From assembly GCA_017460915.1 (NCBI GenBank), contig JAFUAA010000049.1:268547-332546 (forward strand): a DNA stretch of 64,000 bases, written 5' to 3'. This DNA is from Bacteroidales bacterium (GTDB lineage Bacteria > Bacteroidota > Bacteroidia > Bacteroidales > F082). Made by a program: the position numbers and the translations under genes. Numbering within the stretch: position 1 is the first letter of the stretch; every line of letters starts with the position of its first letter. A model generated the notes under the pieces. The model ran no database searches. It saw only the letters and a list, made by a program, of their open reading frames with translations, and had not been told where the DNA came from. Shown piece after piece: positions 1 through 7,782 of this stretch.

Positions 1-1
1 G

Positions 2-973
2 GAGTTGGTGCAGCAGGTGATTGACCGGATGAATCGTCGTGGCATGAGCATTTACGATACGCCCGAGGTGTTTCTGAGAAAAAAGGAGTTGTGCGATGAA
101 AATGGGAATATTACATACGGGGCATACCTGCTGTTCAAGAAGCGAGAAGACATCATGACCACCATCGAACTCGGCCATTTCCAGGATGATAAAGGGATCT
201 TGATTAAGGATTCCCTGCGGCTGAAGGGCAATCTTGTCGGCGAAGTGGAGGAGGTAATGGCTTTTGTGAAAAAGCACATCAATATGGCCGTTGTTATCGT
301 CCCCGATCAAGTGGAGAATGTGCAACGTTGGGATTATCCTCTTGTTGCCATCCGTGAGATTGTGCTGAACATGATTGTCCATCGCGACTATCGTTCCTCA
401 GCAGATTCTGTGGTGAAGGTTTTCTCCAACAGAATGGAGTTTTTCAATCCGGGTGCTTTGCCCGACGGGCTTACCGTTGAACAGCTGATGTCCAACGAAT
501 ATGGCTCCCGCCCGCGCAACAAGCAGATTGCGGATGTGTTCAAGGATATGGGTGAGATTGAAAAATATGGCAGTGGTATCCGACGGGTGTGCGAAATGTT
601 TGAAGCTGTGGGGCTCGAAAAGCCTGTGTGGAAGAATACGTCGGGGGGAGTGGTCGTTACGGTTCAGGTTTTCGGCAACGAGGAAAACCCACAAAGAGAA
701 GGGGATGCCACAAGGGAAAGTGATGAGAAAACTGTGGAGAAAACTGTGGAGAAAACTGTGGAGAAAACTGTGGAGAAAACTGTGGAGAAAATTTTGGCAT
801 TGATAGAAGAGAATCCCCAAATAACGCAAGTTGGATTGTCGAAACAAATTGGGTTATCTCGTCGTGGCATAGAGTGGAATATTTCGCAGATGAAAAAAAA
901 CGGCCTCATCACCCGTGTTGGGCCGGCCAAAGGCGGTTACTGGAAAGTTAACGAAGTCGTCAAGAAAGATTGA
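2..973 (+). CDS. AlbA_2/Schlafen-type ATP-binding protein with C-terminal winged helix (5' partial)
   Basis: The reading frame is open to the left edge, so the true start and the N-terminal AlbA_2 domain lie outside the window; the TTG at 5 is only an internal codon. What remains matches the C-terminal part of putative transcriptional regulators of this family: the segment REIVLNMIVHRDY near residue 120 is the HATPase_c_4-like core, followed by GSRPRNKQIADVF and EKYGSGIRR. A run of Glu-Lys-Thr-Val repeats (about residues 242-265) links this core to a C-terminal winged helix-turn-helix (about 268-320). It ends 3 bases before the first glycosyltransferase. The family is often found as solitary accessory genes; its cellular role is not established. 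A second, intact member lies at 44216 and a wrecked one at 15162. Confidence 0.8.
   Translation, partial: ELVQQVIDRMNRRGMSIYDTPEVFLRKKELCDENGNITYGAYLLFKKREDIMTTIELGHFQDDKGILIKDSLRLKGNLVGEVEEVMAFVKKHINMAVVIVPDQVENVQRWDYPLVAIREIVLNMIVHRDYRSSADSVVKVFSNRMEFFNPGALPDGLTVEQLMSNEYGSRPRNKQIADVFKDMGEIEKYGSGIRRVCEMFEAVGLEKPVWKNTSGGVVVTVQVFGNEENPQREGDATRESDEKTVEKTVEKTVEKTVEKTVEKILALIEENPQITQVGLSKQIGLSRRGIEWNISQMKKNGLITRVGPAKGGYWKVNEVVKKD
725..796 (+). repeat. 12-bp tandem repeat encoding Glu-Lys-Thr-Val
   Basis: Five perfect copies of GAGAAAACTGTG plus one degenerate copy lie in the linker before the winged helix of the first gene. The unit is a multiple of three, so copy-number change would lengthen or shorten the linker without breaking the frame. 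Confidence 0.95.
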
Positions 974-976
974 ATA

Positions 977-1978
977 ATGGAGAAATCTACTAACACCCCT
1001 TTGCATATCGTCATGACCCCCGTCCGCAACGAGGCATGGGTGCTGCGCGCTTTCCTGGAAGCCACGTCTTTGTGGGCGGATTACATCATCATCGCCGACC
1101 AGATGTCGACCGACGGCAGCCGCGAGATTGCCCAGGAATATCCTAAGGTGATCTTGATTGACAACAATCGGCCAGAAATGCACATGGCGGCTACAAGACG
1201 GTTGCTCTTTGAGGAAGCCAAGAAGATTGAAGGCAATAAAATCTTATTTGCACTTGATGCCGATGAGTTTCTCTCGGGAGATTTTATTCACACCGCTGAC
1301 TGGAAAAGAATAACGGATTCTAAGCCTGATGATTCCTTTTGTTGGCGTTGGATGAACTTGAAACGAGATGACGCAACAAAATACAGCACTTTCCAACATT
1401 ATTATTGGGCTGTTCATGATTCCGAGGTGCTGTGGCAGGGTGAGTTTCCCGACAATTTTATCCATGAGTGGAGACTGCCATGGTCTCCGAAGGCAGATGC
1501 AGAACATAAGTTTCTTTTGAATGACTTTTGTTCCATTCATTTGGCCAGAGTCAATCAGAACAGGCAAAAAAATAAGGAAAGGTTTTATCAAGTCTCTACA
1601 GTCGGACAAAATCCAAAAACAAGCAAGGTTTCTTTATATAGGTCATATCATGTGGAAGAAAAGTTGGAGTATTTTGATGTTCCCAAAGATGCCTATAGCT
1701 TTTATGAGGATCATGGTTTGGATCTATGGGAATTTATTGACTTGAGTGACGAAGGTGAGTATTATACTTCAGAAACACTGAGTTATTTTCAGAGAGATGG
1801 AGTCAAGAAGTATGCGCTTTTGGACATTTGGGATAAGGATTGGATAGTGAAGAACGGATTGAAAGACCCAAGAAATATGTTCCATAAACTGTTAATCGGA
1901 TATTTAAAAAAGACGAACCCGTATGCAAAAAGTATTTGGGTACGTTGTTTGGATAAGATACTTAAACTAATTGCATAA
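977..1978 (+). CDS. glycosyltransferase family 2 (GT-A)
   Basis: Predicted cytoplasmic GT-A sugar transferase of the polysaccharide locus, 333 aa. The N-terminus IVMTPVRNEAWVLRAFL followed by IIIADQMSTDGS is the nucleotide-binding strand of GT2-like enzymes, and DADE at residues 94-97 is the DxD-type metal/nucleotide site. The C-terminal half has no recognisable domain beyond the family. ATG at 977 is 3 bases after the upstream stop; the next gene starts 8 bases downstream, consistent with one operon. Donor and acceptor sugars cannot be read from the sequence. Confidence 0.85.
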   Translation: MEKSTNTPLHIVMTPVRNEAWVLRAFLEATSLWADYIIIADQMSTDGSREIAQEYPKVILIDNNRPEMHMAATRRLLFEEAKKIEGNKILFALDADEFLSGDFIHTADWKRITDSKPDDSFCWRWMNLKRDDATKYSTFQHYYWAVHDSEVLWQGEFPDNFIHEWRLPWSPKADAEHKFLLNDFCSIHLARVNQNRQKNKERFYQVSTVGQNPKTSKVSLYRSYHVEEKLEYFDVPKDAYSFYEDHGLDLWEFIDLSDEGEYYTSETLSYFQRDGVKKYALLDIWDKDWIVKNGLKDPRNMFHKLLIGYLKKTNPYAKSIWVRCLDKILKLIA

Positions 1979-1986
1979 GATTACCT

Positions 1987-3273
1987 ATGCCAACAGCAAT
2001 AGAATTCAACAATATCAGCAAGCTCTACCGTTTGGGCTTGGTCTCGAGCGGCACTTTGAGCAACGATCTGAAGCGGTGGTGGCAAATGAACATCCTTGGC
2101 AAGGAGGACCCTTTCTTGAAAGTGGGTTCAGTGAACGACCGTTCCAAAGCCGCAGATAGCGAATACGTTTGGGCCTTAAAGGACATTGATTTCAAGGTGG
2201 AGCAAGGCGATGTGGTGGGCATCATTGGAAAGAACGGCGCTGGCAAGAGCACCTTGCTGAAGCTGCTTTCAAAAGTGACAGGCCCAACTACAGGTACTAT
2301 TAAAGCAAAAGGACGAATTGCCAGTTTACTCGAGGTGGGAACAGGCTTCCACTCGGAATTGACTGGCCGTGAAAACATCTATATGAATGGCACCATACTT
2401 GGTATGACTAAGAAGGAAATTGACAAGAAGATTGACGAGATTGTCGATTTCTCGGGATGCGAACGCTATATTGATACGCCTGTGAAACGTTATAGCTCGG
2501 GTATGACCGTGCGTCTCGGATTTGCGGTGGCCGCCCACCTCGATCCAGAGATCCTTGTTGTGGACGAGGTGCTAGCAGTAGGTGATGCGGAGTTCCAGAA
2601 AAAGGCCATTGGCAAGATGCAGGATGTAAGCCAAGGGGAGGGACGAACAGTATTGTTTGTGAGCCATAATATGGAGAGCATCAAAAACCTATGCAAGTCG
2701 GGCGTGATTTTGGAGAACGGGAAGACGGTGTTCTTCGGGACGGCGACAGAATGTGTCAACAAATACATTGATGCGGGAAGGGATACCTTTATTACCGAGA
2801 CCAAGATTACGGACAAACATAGAAAGTATCTTCGCTATAAACAGATAGAGATTCTTTCGGTGAAATTGTTGAATGAATCACCCTATTTGGCCATGGATGA
2901 GGATGTGGTGGCAGAAGTGAAAATGAAACGAAACGAAAAGAGTATTAGTAAGTTCACTCTGGAAATAATGGTGTATGATGTTCTGGGGCGACGGGTCGGG
3001 GCTTATATCTCAAAAGTGGTTGAGTGTAATGGAGATGACTTGACAGTTATAATAGGTTTGTCGAAGCATAATTTGGCAAAAGGTAAATACTATCTGGGCT
3101 TTAATGTCGGACTGAAAACCGAGGAATATGACTTTGTTGACTATGATATTGTCTTTGATGTGCTCTCAATCAATATTGAGTATATCGATAAAAAGACAAA
3201 GAAGGAAATAAAACTTTGGCGAGATGATTGGGGAAGCATTCAGTTCCAAAACGGTTTTATAGACATAAAATAG
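1987..3273 (+). CDS. polysaccharide ABC exporter ATP-binding protein (Wzt-like)
   Basis: ATPase subunit of an ABC transporter that exports undecaprenyl-linked O-antigen or teichoic-acid-like polymers across the inner membrane. Walker A GKNGAGKST is at residues 81-89, the ABC signature YSSGMTVRLGFAVA near 169-182 and Walker B ILVVDEVLAVGDAEF near 189-203. The roughly 160-residue extension after about residue 265 corresponds to the carbohydrate-binding C-terminal domain seen in Wzt proteins that recognise a modified chain terminus. At 428 aa it has the length of Wzt rather than short TagH ATPases. No permease (Wzm) partner lies in the window; it may sit upstream of base 1. The assignment to the family is firm; the identity of the exported glycan is not. 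Confidence 0.92.
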   Translation: MPTAIEFNNISKLYRLGLVSSGTLSNDLKRWWQMNILGKEDPFLKVGSVNDRSKAADSEYVWALKDIDFKVEQGDVVGIIGKNGAGKSTLLKLLSKVTGPTTGTIKAKGRIASLLEVGTGFHSELTGRENIYMNGTILGMTKKEIDKKIDEIVDFSGCERYIDTPVKRYSSGMTVRLGFAVAAHLDPEILVVDEVLAVGDAEFQKKAIGKMQDVSQGEGRTVLFVSHNMESIKNLCKSGVILENGKTVFFGTATECVNKYIDAGRDTFITETKITDKHRKYLRYKQIEILSVKLLNESPYLAMDEDVVAEVKMKRNEKSISKFTLEIMVYDVLGRRVGAYISKVVECNGDDLTVIIGLSKHNLAKGKYYLGFNVGLKTEEYDFVDYDIVFDVLSINIEYIDKKTKKEIKLWRDDWGSIQFQNGFIDIK

Positions 3274-3280
3274 TTGTGTG

Positions 3281-4204
3281 ATGGGTATAAGTATCAGGAA
3301 GTTTTTTACTTACGACTATTATTTGAGGAAAGAAATAGCTTTCTTGAAAAGAATTGGCTCCCAAAATATTGTGTTCGCAGAAGCCAGACTCCGCTATTAT
3401 TGGACAACATTTAAAAAACTAAATTATTTCCATCCAAAGGACATCAATGAGAAACTGATGTGGTTGTCAAGGTATTGTCAGGATCCTCTTAAGAGCGAGT
3501 GCGCTGATAAGTTTTTGGTTCGGAATTATGTTGTTAAGAAAGGATATGAAGATGCACTGATTCCGTTGATTGGCGTGTGGGACAAAGCATCAGATATTGA
3601 TTTTTCGTTATTGCCAGATAGATTTGTATTAAAATGCAATCACGGTTCAGGTTGGAATATTATCTGCAAGGAAAAAGCCTCGTTGGATATTGATGAAACC
3701 GTCAAGAAATTGGATGGTTGGATGAATAAGGCGTATGGATTGGATTTGCAGGAGATTCATTATGCCAAGATTGTTCATAAGATTATCTGTGAGGAGTTTA
3801 TGCCTGCGTTGAATGGCGATATAATAGATTATAAGTTCCATTGCTCAAGGGGGAAGGTCCATTCTTGTTTTGTGGCTTATAATAGAGATTTGGTTGATCC
3901 TCATAAAGTTTGTTATGACCATTATGATATTAATTGGAATCGGACAGACGCAATAAAAGACGAGTTCCATAAGCAAAGAAGGCTATTGGAAAAACCGTCT
4001 AATTATGAGAGGATGCTTGAAGTTGCTTCTGCTTTGAGTGAGGATTTTGATTATGTTAGAGTAGACTTGTACGAATGCGAGGGGAAGGTCTTGTTTGGAG
4101 AATTGACTTTTACGCCATATTCGAGTATTATGACTTATTATAAGCAATATATGTTGGATGAGTTGGGGGAGTTTGTGAAGTTGCCCAGAAAACGGTATTA
4201 TTAA
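3281..4204 (+). CDS. TupA-like ATP-grasp family protein
   Basis: About 307 aa. The segments DKFLVRNYV, LPDRFVLKCNHGSGWNIIC and EEFMPALNGDIIDYKFHC are the conserved order of the ATPgrasp_TupA family (putative amide- or ester-forming ligases in capsule and teichuronopeptide loci). The C-terminal VRVDLYECEGKVLFGELTF is the expected metal/ATP-binding strand. GTG at 3278 precedes ATG at 3281; I prefer the ATG. The gene is visibly AT-richer than the ABC ATPase before it, which suggests separate ancestry. Family members are thought to attach amino acids or similar groups to polysaccharides; the substrate here is unknown. A paralogue is at 10317. Confidence 0.82.
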   Translation: MGISIRKFFTYDYYLRKEIAFLKRIGSQNIVFAEARLRYYWTTFKKLNYFHPKDINEKLMWLSRYCQDPLKSECADKFLVRNYVVKKGYEDALIPLIGVWDKASDIDFSLLPDRFVLKCNHGSGWNIICKEKASLDIDETVKKLDGWMNKAYGLDLQEIHYAKIVHKIICEEFMPALNGDIIDYKFHCSRGKVHSCFVAYNRDLVDPHKVCYDHYDINWNRTDAIKDEFHKQRRLLEKPSNYERMLEVASALSEDFDYVRVDLYECEGKVLFGELTFTPYSSIMTYYKQYMLDELGEFVKLPRKRYY

Positions 4205-4207
4205 GGA

Positions 4208-5266
4208 ATGGTAATTGTGAAAGAAACAAGACCTGTTGCTGAAGGTAGGAATTCTTCCATCGAGTTGCTACGCTTGCTTTGCATGGTCTTCATCGTGGCG
4301 TACCACGCTATCTGTAAGAGCCCTATGTGGGGCGAGGACAAGTATCGTGCAGTGTCTTTGGTGTTCCATATCGGAGTGCCTGTTTTTGTCCTTATCAGCG
4401 GCTACTATCAGATACAGTTCCGACTCAAGTCGATGTGCCGCTTTGTGGGCATGGTGGTCTTTTACGTCCTTTTGCTGTTCGGCCTGAATTGGTATTTTGG
4501 CGAACCCAAAGGGAACTTGTTTTATGCATTGACGCCTATTTCACATGCCGCGTTTTGGGATTTGTGGTTCGTGCCGTGCTATTTTATGCTGTTTCTTGTC
4601 AGCCCGTTTTATAACAAGTTGATCAATCGTATGACCAACAAGGAATTATGGGCGCTTTTCCTGGCGCTGGCGATTGTCAACTATTATTTGGGTTGGCTGT
4701 TTAAGGCACCGAGCCTATATCGTGGTGCCAACTTGTTTAATTTCCTTGTGATATACACGGCTGGCACATTGGTGCACAGATACCAACATCTTTTTGATAA
4801 ATTTTCGCGGGGGGGGGTAATAATTGTGTATATCTTGCTTAACATTTCTGCATGGATAGGCTATTTGTTTTTGCCTTTTGGGAAAACCTTTTGGTTTAGA
4901 TTGTTCTTCAACTACGACTCGCCGATGATGTTGGTCAACTCCATCTTGTTGTTTTCATGCTTTAACAAGGCGTGTTTTTCGAACAAAGCCGTCAATACAG
5001 TGTTAAAGTCGAATTTCGCCATCTATTTGCTTCATGCGAATTGCATTGTGGTTCCCTTGTTCGCAAGTTTCTTTTACTCCCATTTCTACGACAGAAACAC
5101 ATTGCTGACATTAGCGAGCGTGGTCGCCTATTCGGTAGTGGTTTGTTTAATATGCCTATGTGTTGATATGGTTTTCAGACGGCTCCACTGGCTGTTGTCG
5201 GACGGGCTGCTGTACAAGCCGCTGAAAGCCTTGAAAAGCCATGTGACCGCAATGACGTCCAGATAA
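4208..5266 (+). CDS. acyltransferase family 3 (O-acetyltransferase-like), phase-variable candidate, ON
   Basis: Integral membrane acyltransferase of 352 aa with about ten hydrophobic segments, related to OatA/WecH-type O-acetylases that decorate surface sugars. The family's R-X10-H motif is present at Arg22 and His33 (RLLCMVFIVAYH). A G9 tract at 4809-4817 encodes Arg-Gly-Gly-Val at residues 201-204, between membrane segments. Loss of one G would read TAA immediately after the tract and remove the last 40 percent of the protein; the present G9 keeps it open. ATG at 4208 follows the previous stop by 3 bases. Acyl group and acceptor sugar are unknown. Confidence 0.88.
   Translation: MVIVKETRPVAEGRNSSIELLRLLCMVFIVAYHAICKSPMWGEDKYRAVSLVFHIGVPVFVLISGYYQIQFRLKSMCRFVGMVVFYVLLLFGLNWYFGEPKGNLFYALTPISHAAFWDLWFVPCYFMLFLVSPFYNKLINRMTNKELWALFLALAIVNYYLGWLFKAPSLYRGANLFNFLVIYTAGTLVHRYQHLFDKFSRGGVIIVYILLNISAWIGYLFLPFGKTFWFRLFFNYDSPMMLVNSILLFSCFNKACFSNKAVNTVLKSNFAIYLLHANCIVVPLFASFFYSHFYDRNTLLTLASVVAYSVVVCLICLCVDMVFRRLHWLLSDGLLYKPLKALKSHVTAMTSR
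4809..4817 (+). repeat. poly-G tract, G9, in-frame (ON)
   Basis: Nine G preceded by C and followed by TAATAA inside the acyltransferase gene. Reading is CGG GGG GGG GTA. G8 would give CGG GGG GGG TAA, a stop. See the other tracts at 5484, 9605, 14677 and 25793. Confidence 0.93.
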
Positions 5267-5349
5267 AAGCCGTGTTTGATAAATACGATTTGTACGATAA
5301 GTTGTTGAGCAAATAGTGAAAGAGGTACTATTATATTGATAATCGCCAA

Positions 5350-6237
5350 ATGTCACAAGCAATCCTGATAACAGCATATAAAGATTTCAGCCAACTTGAT
5401 CGGCTGATTAGCCGATTCAGAGATTGCTATGTTTATGTGCATATTGATCGTAAGGCAATCAGTGAGGCAAAGTCGTTTTTAACGGGGGGGGGTAAATGCC
5501 TTATAGACAAGTATATAGATAATGATCGTGTGAAAATTGTTTCCAAATATTCGGTAGGTTGGGGCGGATATAATCATTTGCTGTCAGTAATATATTTGAT
5601 GAAGTTGGCTAATAATAACCCGGATGTCTCTTATATACATATTGTTTCAGGGCAAGATTATCCTGTTAAAGGGAAGGCAGATTTTGATTTGTTGGAACAG
5701 AGTGGAAAGATTTTCATGACCTGCAATCCCTTGGATTCGACATCGGAGATGGTTAAGGATAGGTATCGGCAGACTCATTTGTTTGTTAGGTTTTGTGATA
5801 TTAGAAGTCAAAGATACATCAAGTGGGATAAAAGAACGAGAAAGTATCTCCCATTGGAAAGGAAAAGGATTGGAAAGTTCAAAATGCCTGAAATCTATAA
5901 AGGTATGGTGTGGGCCTCCATGCCCAAGAATGTAAGCACATTCGTTTGTGATTTTATAAGAAAGTTTAAAGGCCTTTGTTTTATGTTCGGTTTATTGTGG
6001 AGCGAGATTCCCGAGGAGATTTTTTTTCAAACCATACTAATGCATTCGGTATACAAAGACAATATCGTAAACGACAATTTGAGGTATACTTTATGGCGTG
6101 AAAAAAATGGTGCAGTGCCTGGAATATTGGATGAAAGTGACTTTGAAAGCATCGCCAGTAGCAATGCGGTTTTTGCCAGAAAAATCCGTTCCGGTTGCTC
6201 TACAAAACTGTTGAATCTTTTGGATGGTTTGATATGA
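5350..6237 (+). CDS. core-2/I-branching glycosyltransferase (GT14 type), phase-variable candidate, ON
   Basis: 295 aa, similar to the core-2/I-branching N-acetylglucosaminyltransferase family found in many bacterial capsule loci. Visible landmarks are AILITAYKDFSQLDRLI at the N-terminus, YVYVHIDRK at about 27-35, the SYIHIVSGQDYPVKG strand and a C-terminal IPEEIFFQTIL element. A G9 tract at 5484-5492 encodes Thr-Gly-Gly-Gly in a loop at residues 45-48. A 10th G would create TAA directly, and G8 would reach TAG seven codons later. The gene follows an 83-base gap with no recognisable content and overlaps the next gene by ATGA. A decayed relative sits at 7142. Confidence 0.87.
   Translation: MSQAILITAYKDFSQLDRLISRFRDCYVYVHIDRKAISEAKSFLTGGGKCLIDKYIDNDRVKIVSKYSVGWGGYNHLLSVIYLMKLANNNPDVSYIHIVSGQDYPVKGKADFDLLEQSGKIFMTCNPLDSTSEMVKDRYRQTHLFVRFCDIRSQRYIKWDKRTRKYLPLERKRIGKFKMPEIYKGMVWASMPKNVSTFVCDFIRKFKGLCFMFGLLWSEIPEEIFFQTILMHSVYKDNIVNDNLRYTLWREKNGAVPGILDESDFESIASSNAVFARKIRSGCSTKLLNLLDGLI
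5484..5492 (+). repeat. poly-G tract, G9, in-frame (ON)
   Basis: Nine G preceded by AAC and followed by TAAATG. Reading is ACG GGG GGG GGT AAA. G10 gives ACG GGG GGG GGG TAA, a stop, so this tract would switch off in the opposite direction from the tract at 4809. Confidence 0.93.
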
Positions 6238-7142
6238 AACAACAACCTCTTTTCTCCGTCCTCATCGCCAACTACAACAATGGCCGTTATCTTCAGGAAG
6301 CCATTGATAGTGTGTTGGAACAAACCTATTCGAATTGGGAGATAATTCTTGTGGACGACAAATCCACGGACGACTCTCAGCTGATTTATGACAAATATAA
6401 GGACGACCCACGATTTCATATTTATTACAATGAGGAAAATCGGGGTTGCGGTTACACCAAGCGCCGTTGTGCCGAGTTGGCTCATGGAGAGTTGTGCGGC
6501 TTCCTTGATCCCGATGATGCCTTGATGCCACAAGCACTTGAAGTAATGGTGAAGGCTCATGCCGAGCATCCCGAATGCAGCCTGATTTATTCTACCTGTT
6601 ACCGCTATTCGGGGGATAGGAATGCCGAGATGCCGATATGGGATTTTATTGGCGAGATCCCGAAAGATTCGGATTTCTTGATATATAGGAAAAAATTGGT
6701 GTCCCACTTCGTTTCCTTCAAAAGTGCCATATACAATAAAACGGACGGAATTGATGCTTCATTGACGGCTGCCGTAGATAGGGATTTGTATTATAGATTG
6801 GAAGAAGGTGGTGAACTGCTTCATATTCCAGAGCCATTGTATTATTACCGCGTCAACAATGAGCGTTCGATTTCAATCGGTTCGAAAGAGGCAGACAAAA
6901 ACGCATATTATAATTGCATCAAAAGCGAGTTGAATGCCATTTGTAGGAGAATGGGAGGGACATTGTTCGAACGTAACAAGGAAGCTTATGTGAAGTATGT
7001 GCGGGAGATTTTGAGGGTTTATTATCGTTCGGATTTGTACGAATTCCCGAAATTCGTCAAGTATTGTTACTTTTATATGAAAGGCAATGGATTCTCTCTG
7101 CATTCGATGAGCCATGTTTGGAAAATACATAATGGAAGATGA
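6234..7142 (+). CDS. glycosyltransferase family 2
   Basis: 302-aa GT-A transferase. LFSVLIANYNNGRYLQEAI and WEIILVDDKSTDDS are the canonical GT2 nucleotide-binding strands, and CGFLDPDDALMP carries the DxD-type metal site. RDLYYRLEEGGELLHIPEPLYYYR is the acceptor-side region usual in family 2 enzymes. The ATG at 6234 shares ATGA with the stop of the preceding gene, which decides this start over upstream TTG codons and implies translational coupling. Sugar specificity is unknown. Confidence 0.88.
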   Translation: MKQQPLFSVLIANYNNGRYLQEAIDSVLEQTYSNWEIILVDDKSTDDSQLIYDKYKDDPRFHIYYNEENRGCGYTKRRCAELAHGELCGFLDPDDALMPQALEVMVKAHAEHPECSLIYSTCYRYSGDRNAEMPIWDFIGEIPKDSDFLIYRKKLVSHFVSFKSAIYNKTDGIDASLTAAVDRDLYYRLEEGGELLHIPEPLYYYRVNNERSISIGSKEADKNAYYNCIKSELNAICRRMGGTLFERNKEAYVKYVREILRVYYRSDLYEFPKFVKYCYFYMKGNGFSLHSMSHVWKIHNGR

Positions 7143-7670
7143 TGAATAAAAACGAAAAACATGCTTATCTTATCATAACCCATCAGTATACTCCTTTATT
7201 GGAAACACGAGGAGCTTATTAGTTTCACAAATAATGAACTACTAGAACGCGTTTTGTATAAATGGTTATTCCCTAGGCATTTGCGGGGATTGTGTACGAG
7301 TAAGACCTGGCTGGGAAGAAAGATAAACAAGGCACAGGCAGTAGCGACAATTGCATTTGTTGATTTGCAGAAAAAGTTGGGGTTAGTGAATAGGTCATTT
7401 GATTGCTATAAAAAAGGTTCAAACTGGGTAAGCCTCACTAACCTTGCGGTTGAGGTTTTGCTGCAATATAAGGCAAAAGCACTGCGCGCATTTCGCTTTT
7501 CAAACTGCCCTGACGAACATTACAAGCATACGATTTTGTTTGAATACAACAAAAATGTGAGAGAAACAGGATGCAAAAGGCTTCAGTTTTATCAATACCC
7601 TAAAAGGGAGGATGTCCTTCGGTCGCATTCTGACGCATGTCTTCTCGATTCGGCTAGATATATCCCATGA
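7142..7670 (+). pseudogene. remnant of a core-2/I-branching glycosyltransferase (GT14 type)
   Basis: The first frame begins with ATG at 7142 (overlapping the previous stop) and reads an N-terminus of the family, HAYLIITHQYTPLLET, then stops at 7218-7220. A second frame, open from about 7197, reads EELISFTNNELLERVLY, then KKGSNWVSLTNLAVEVLL and CPDEHYKHTILFEY, which are C-terminal landmarks of the same family. The roughly hundred residues expected between the two parts are missing, so the gene suffered an internal deletion plus frameshift. The C-terminal end also does not look like a normal family terminus. I read this as a dead gene, not a phase-variable one, because no simple-sequence tract is at the break. 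Confidence 0.75.
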
Positions 7671-7722
7671 GGAAAAGACTCTTTGGATTTGAACCTGCGT
7701 GCAGATTACCGGCAACACATAT

Positions 7723-7752
7723 TTGTCACTTCCAGAAAAATGCATATCTTTG
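7723..7752 (+). promoter_or_regulatory. Bacteroidales-type promoter for the DUF1703 ATPase gene
   Basis: TTG at 7723-7725, 19 bases, then TATCTTTG at 7745-7752 fit the -33/-7 consensus of the Bacteroidetes primary sigma factor. It lies about 30 bases before the ATG at 7783, so this gene can be transcribed independently of the glycan operon. Confidence 0.75.
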
Positions 7753-7782
7753 CAATTGAGAAAAACATCAAATAAAAGCTTT

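Noticed and set aside
725..796. Tandem 12-bp repeat as a CRISPR or phase switch
   Set aside because: No spacers, and the unit is a multiple of three inside an open frame, so it cannot switch the gene off.
6020..6027. T8 run in the GT14 gene (and A8 runs at 893-900 and near 40806) as contingency tracts
   Set aside because: A and T runs of eight are common in this AT-rich DNA, and the genes are open; no paired off-state copies support switching.
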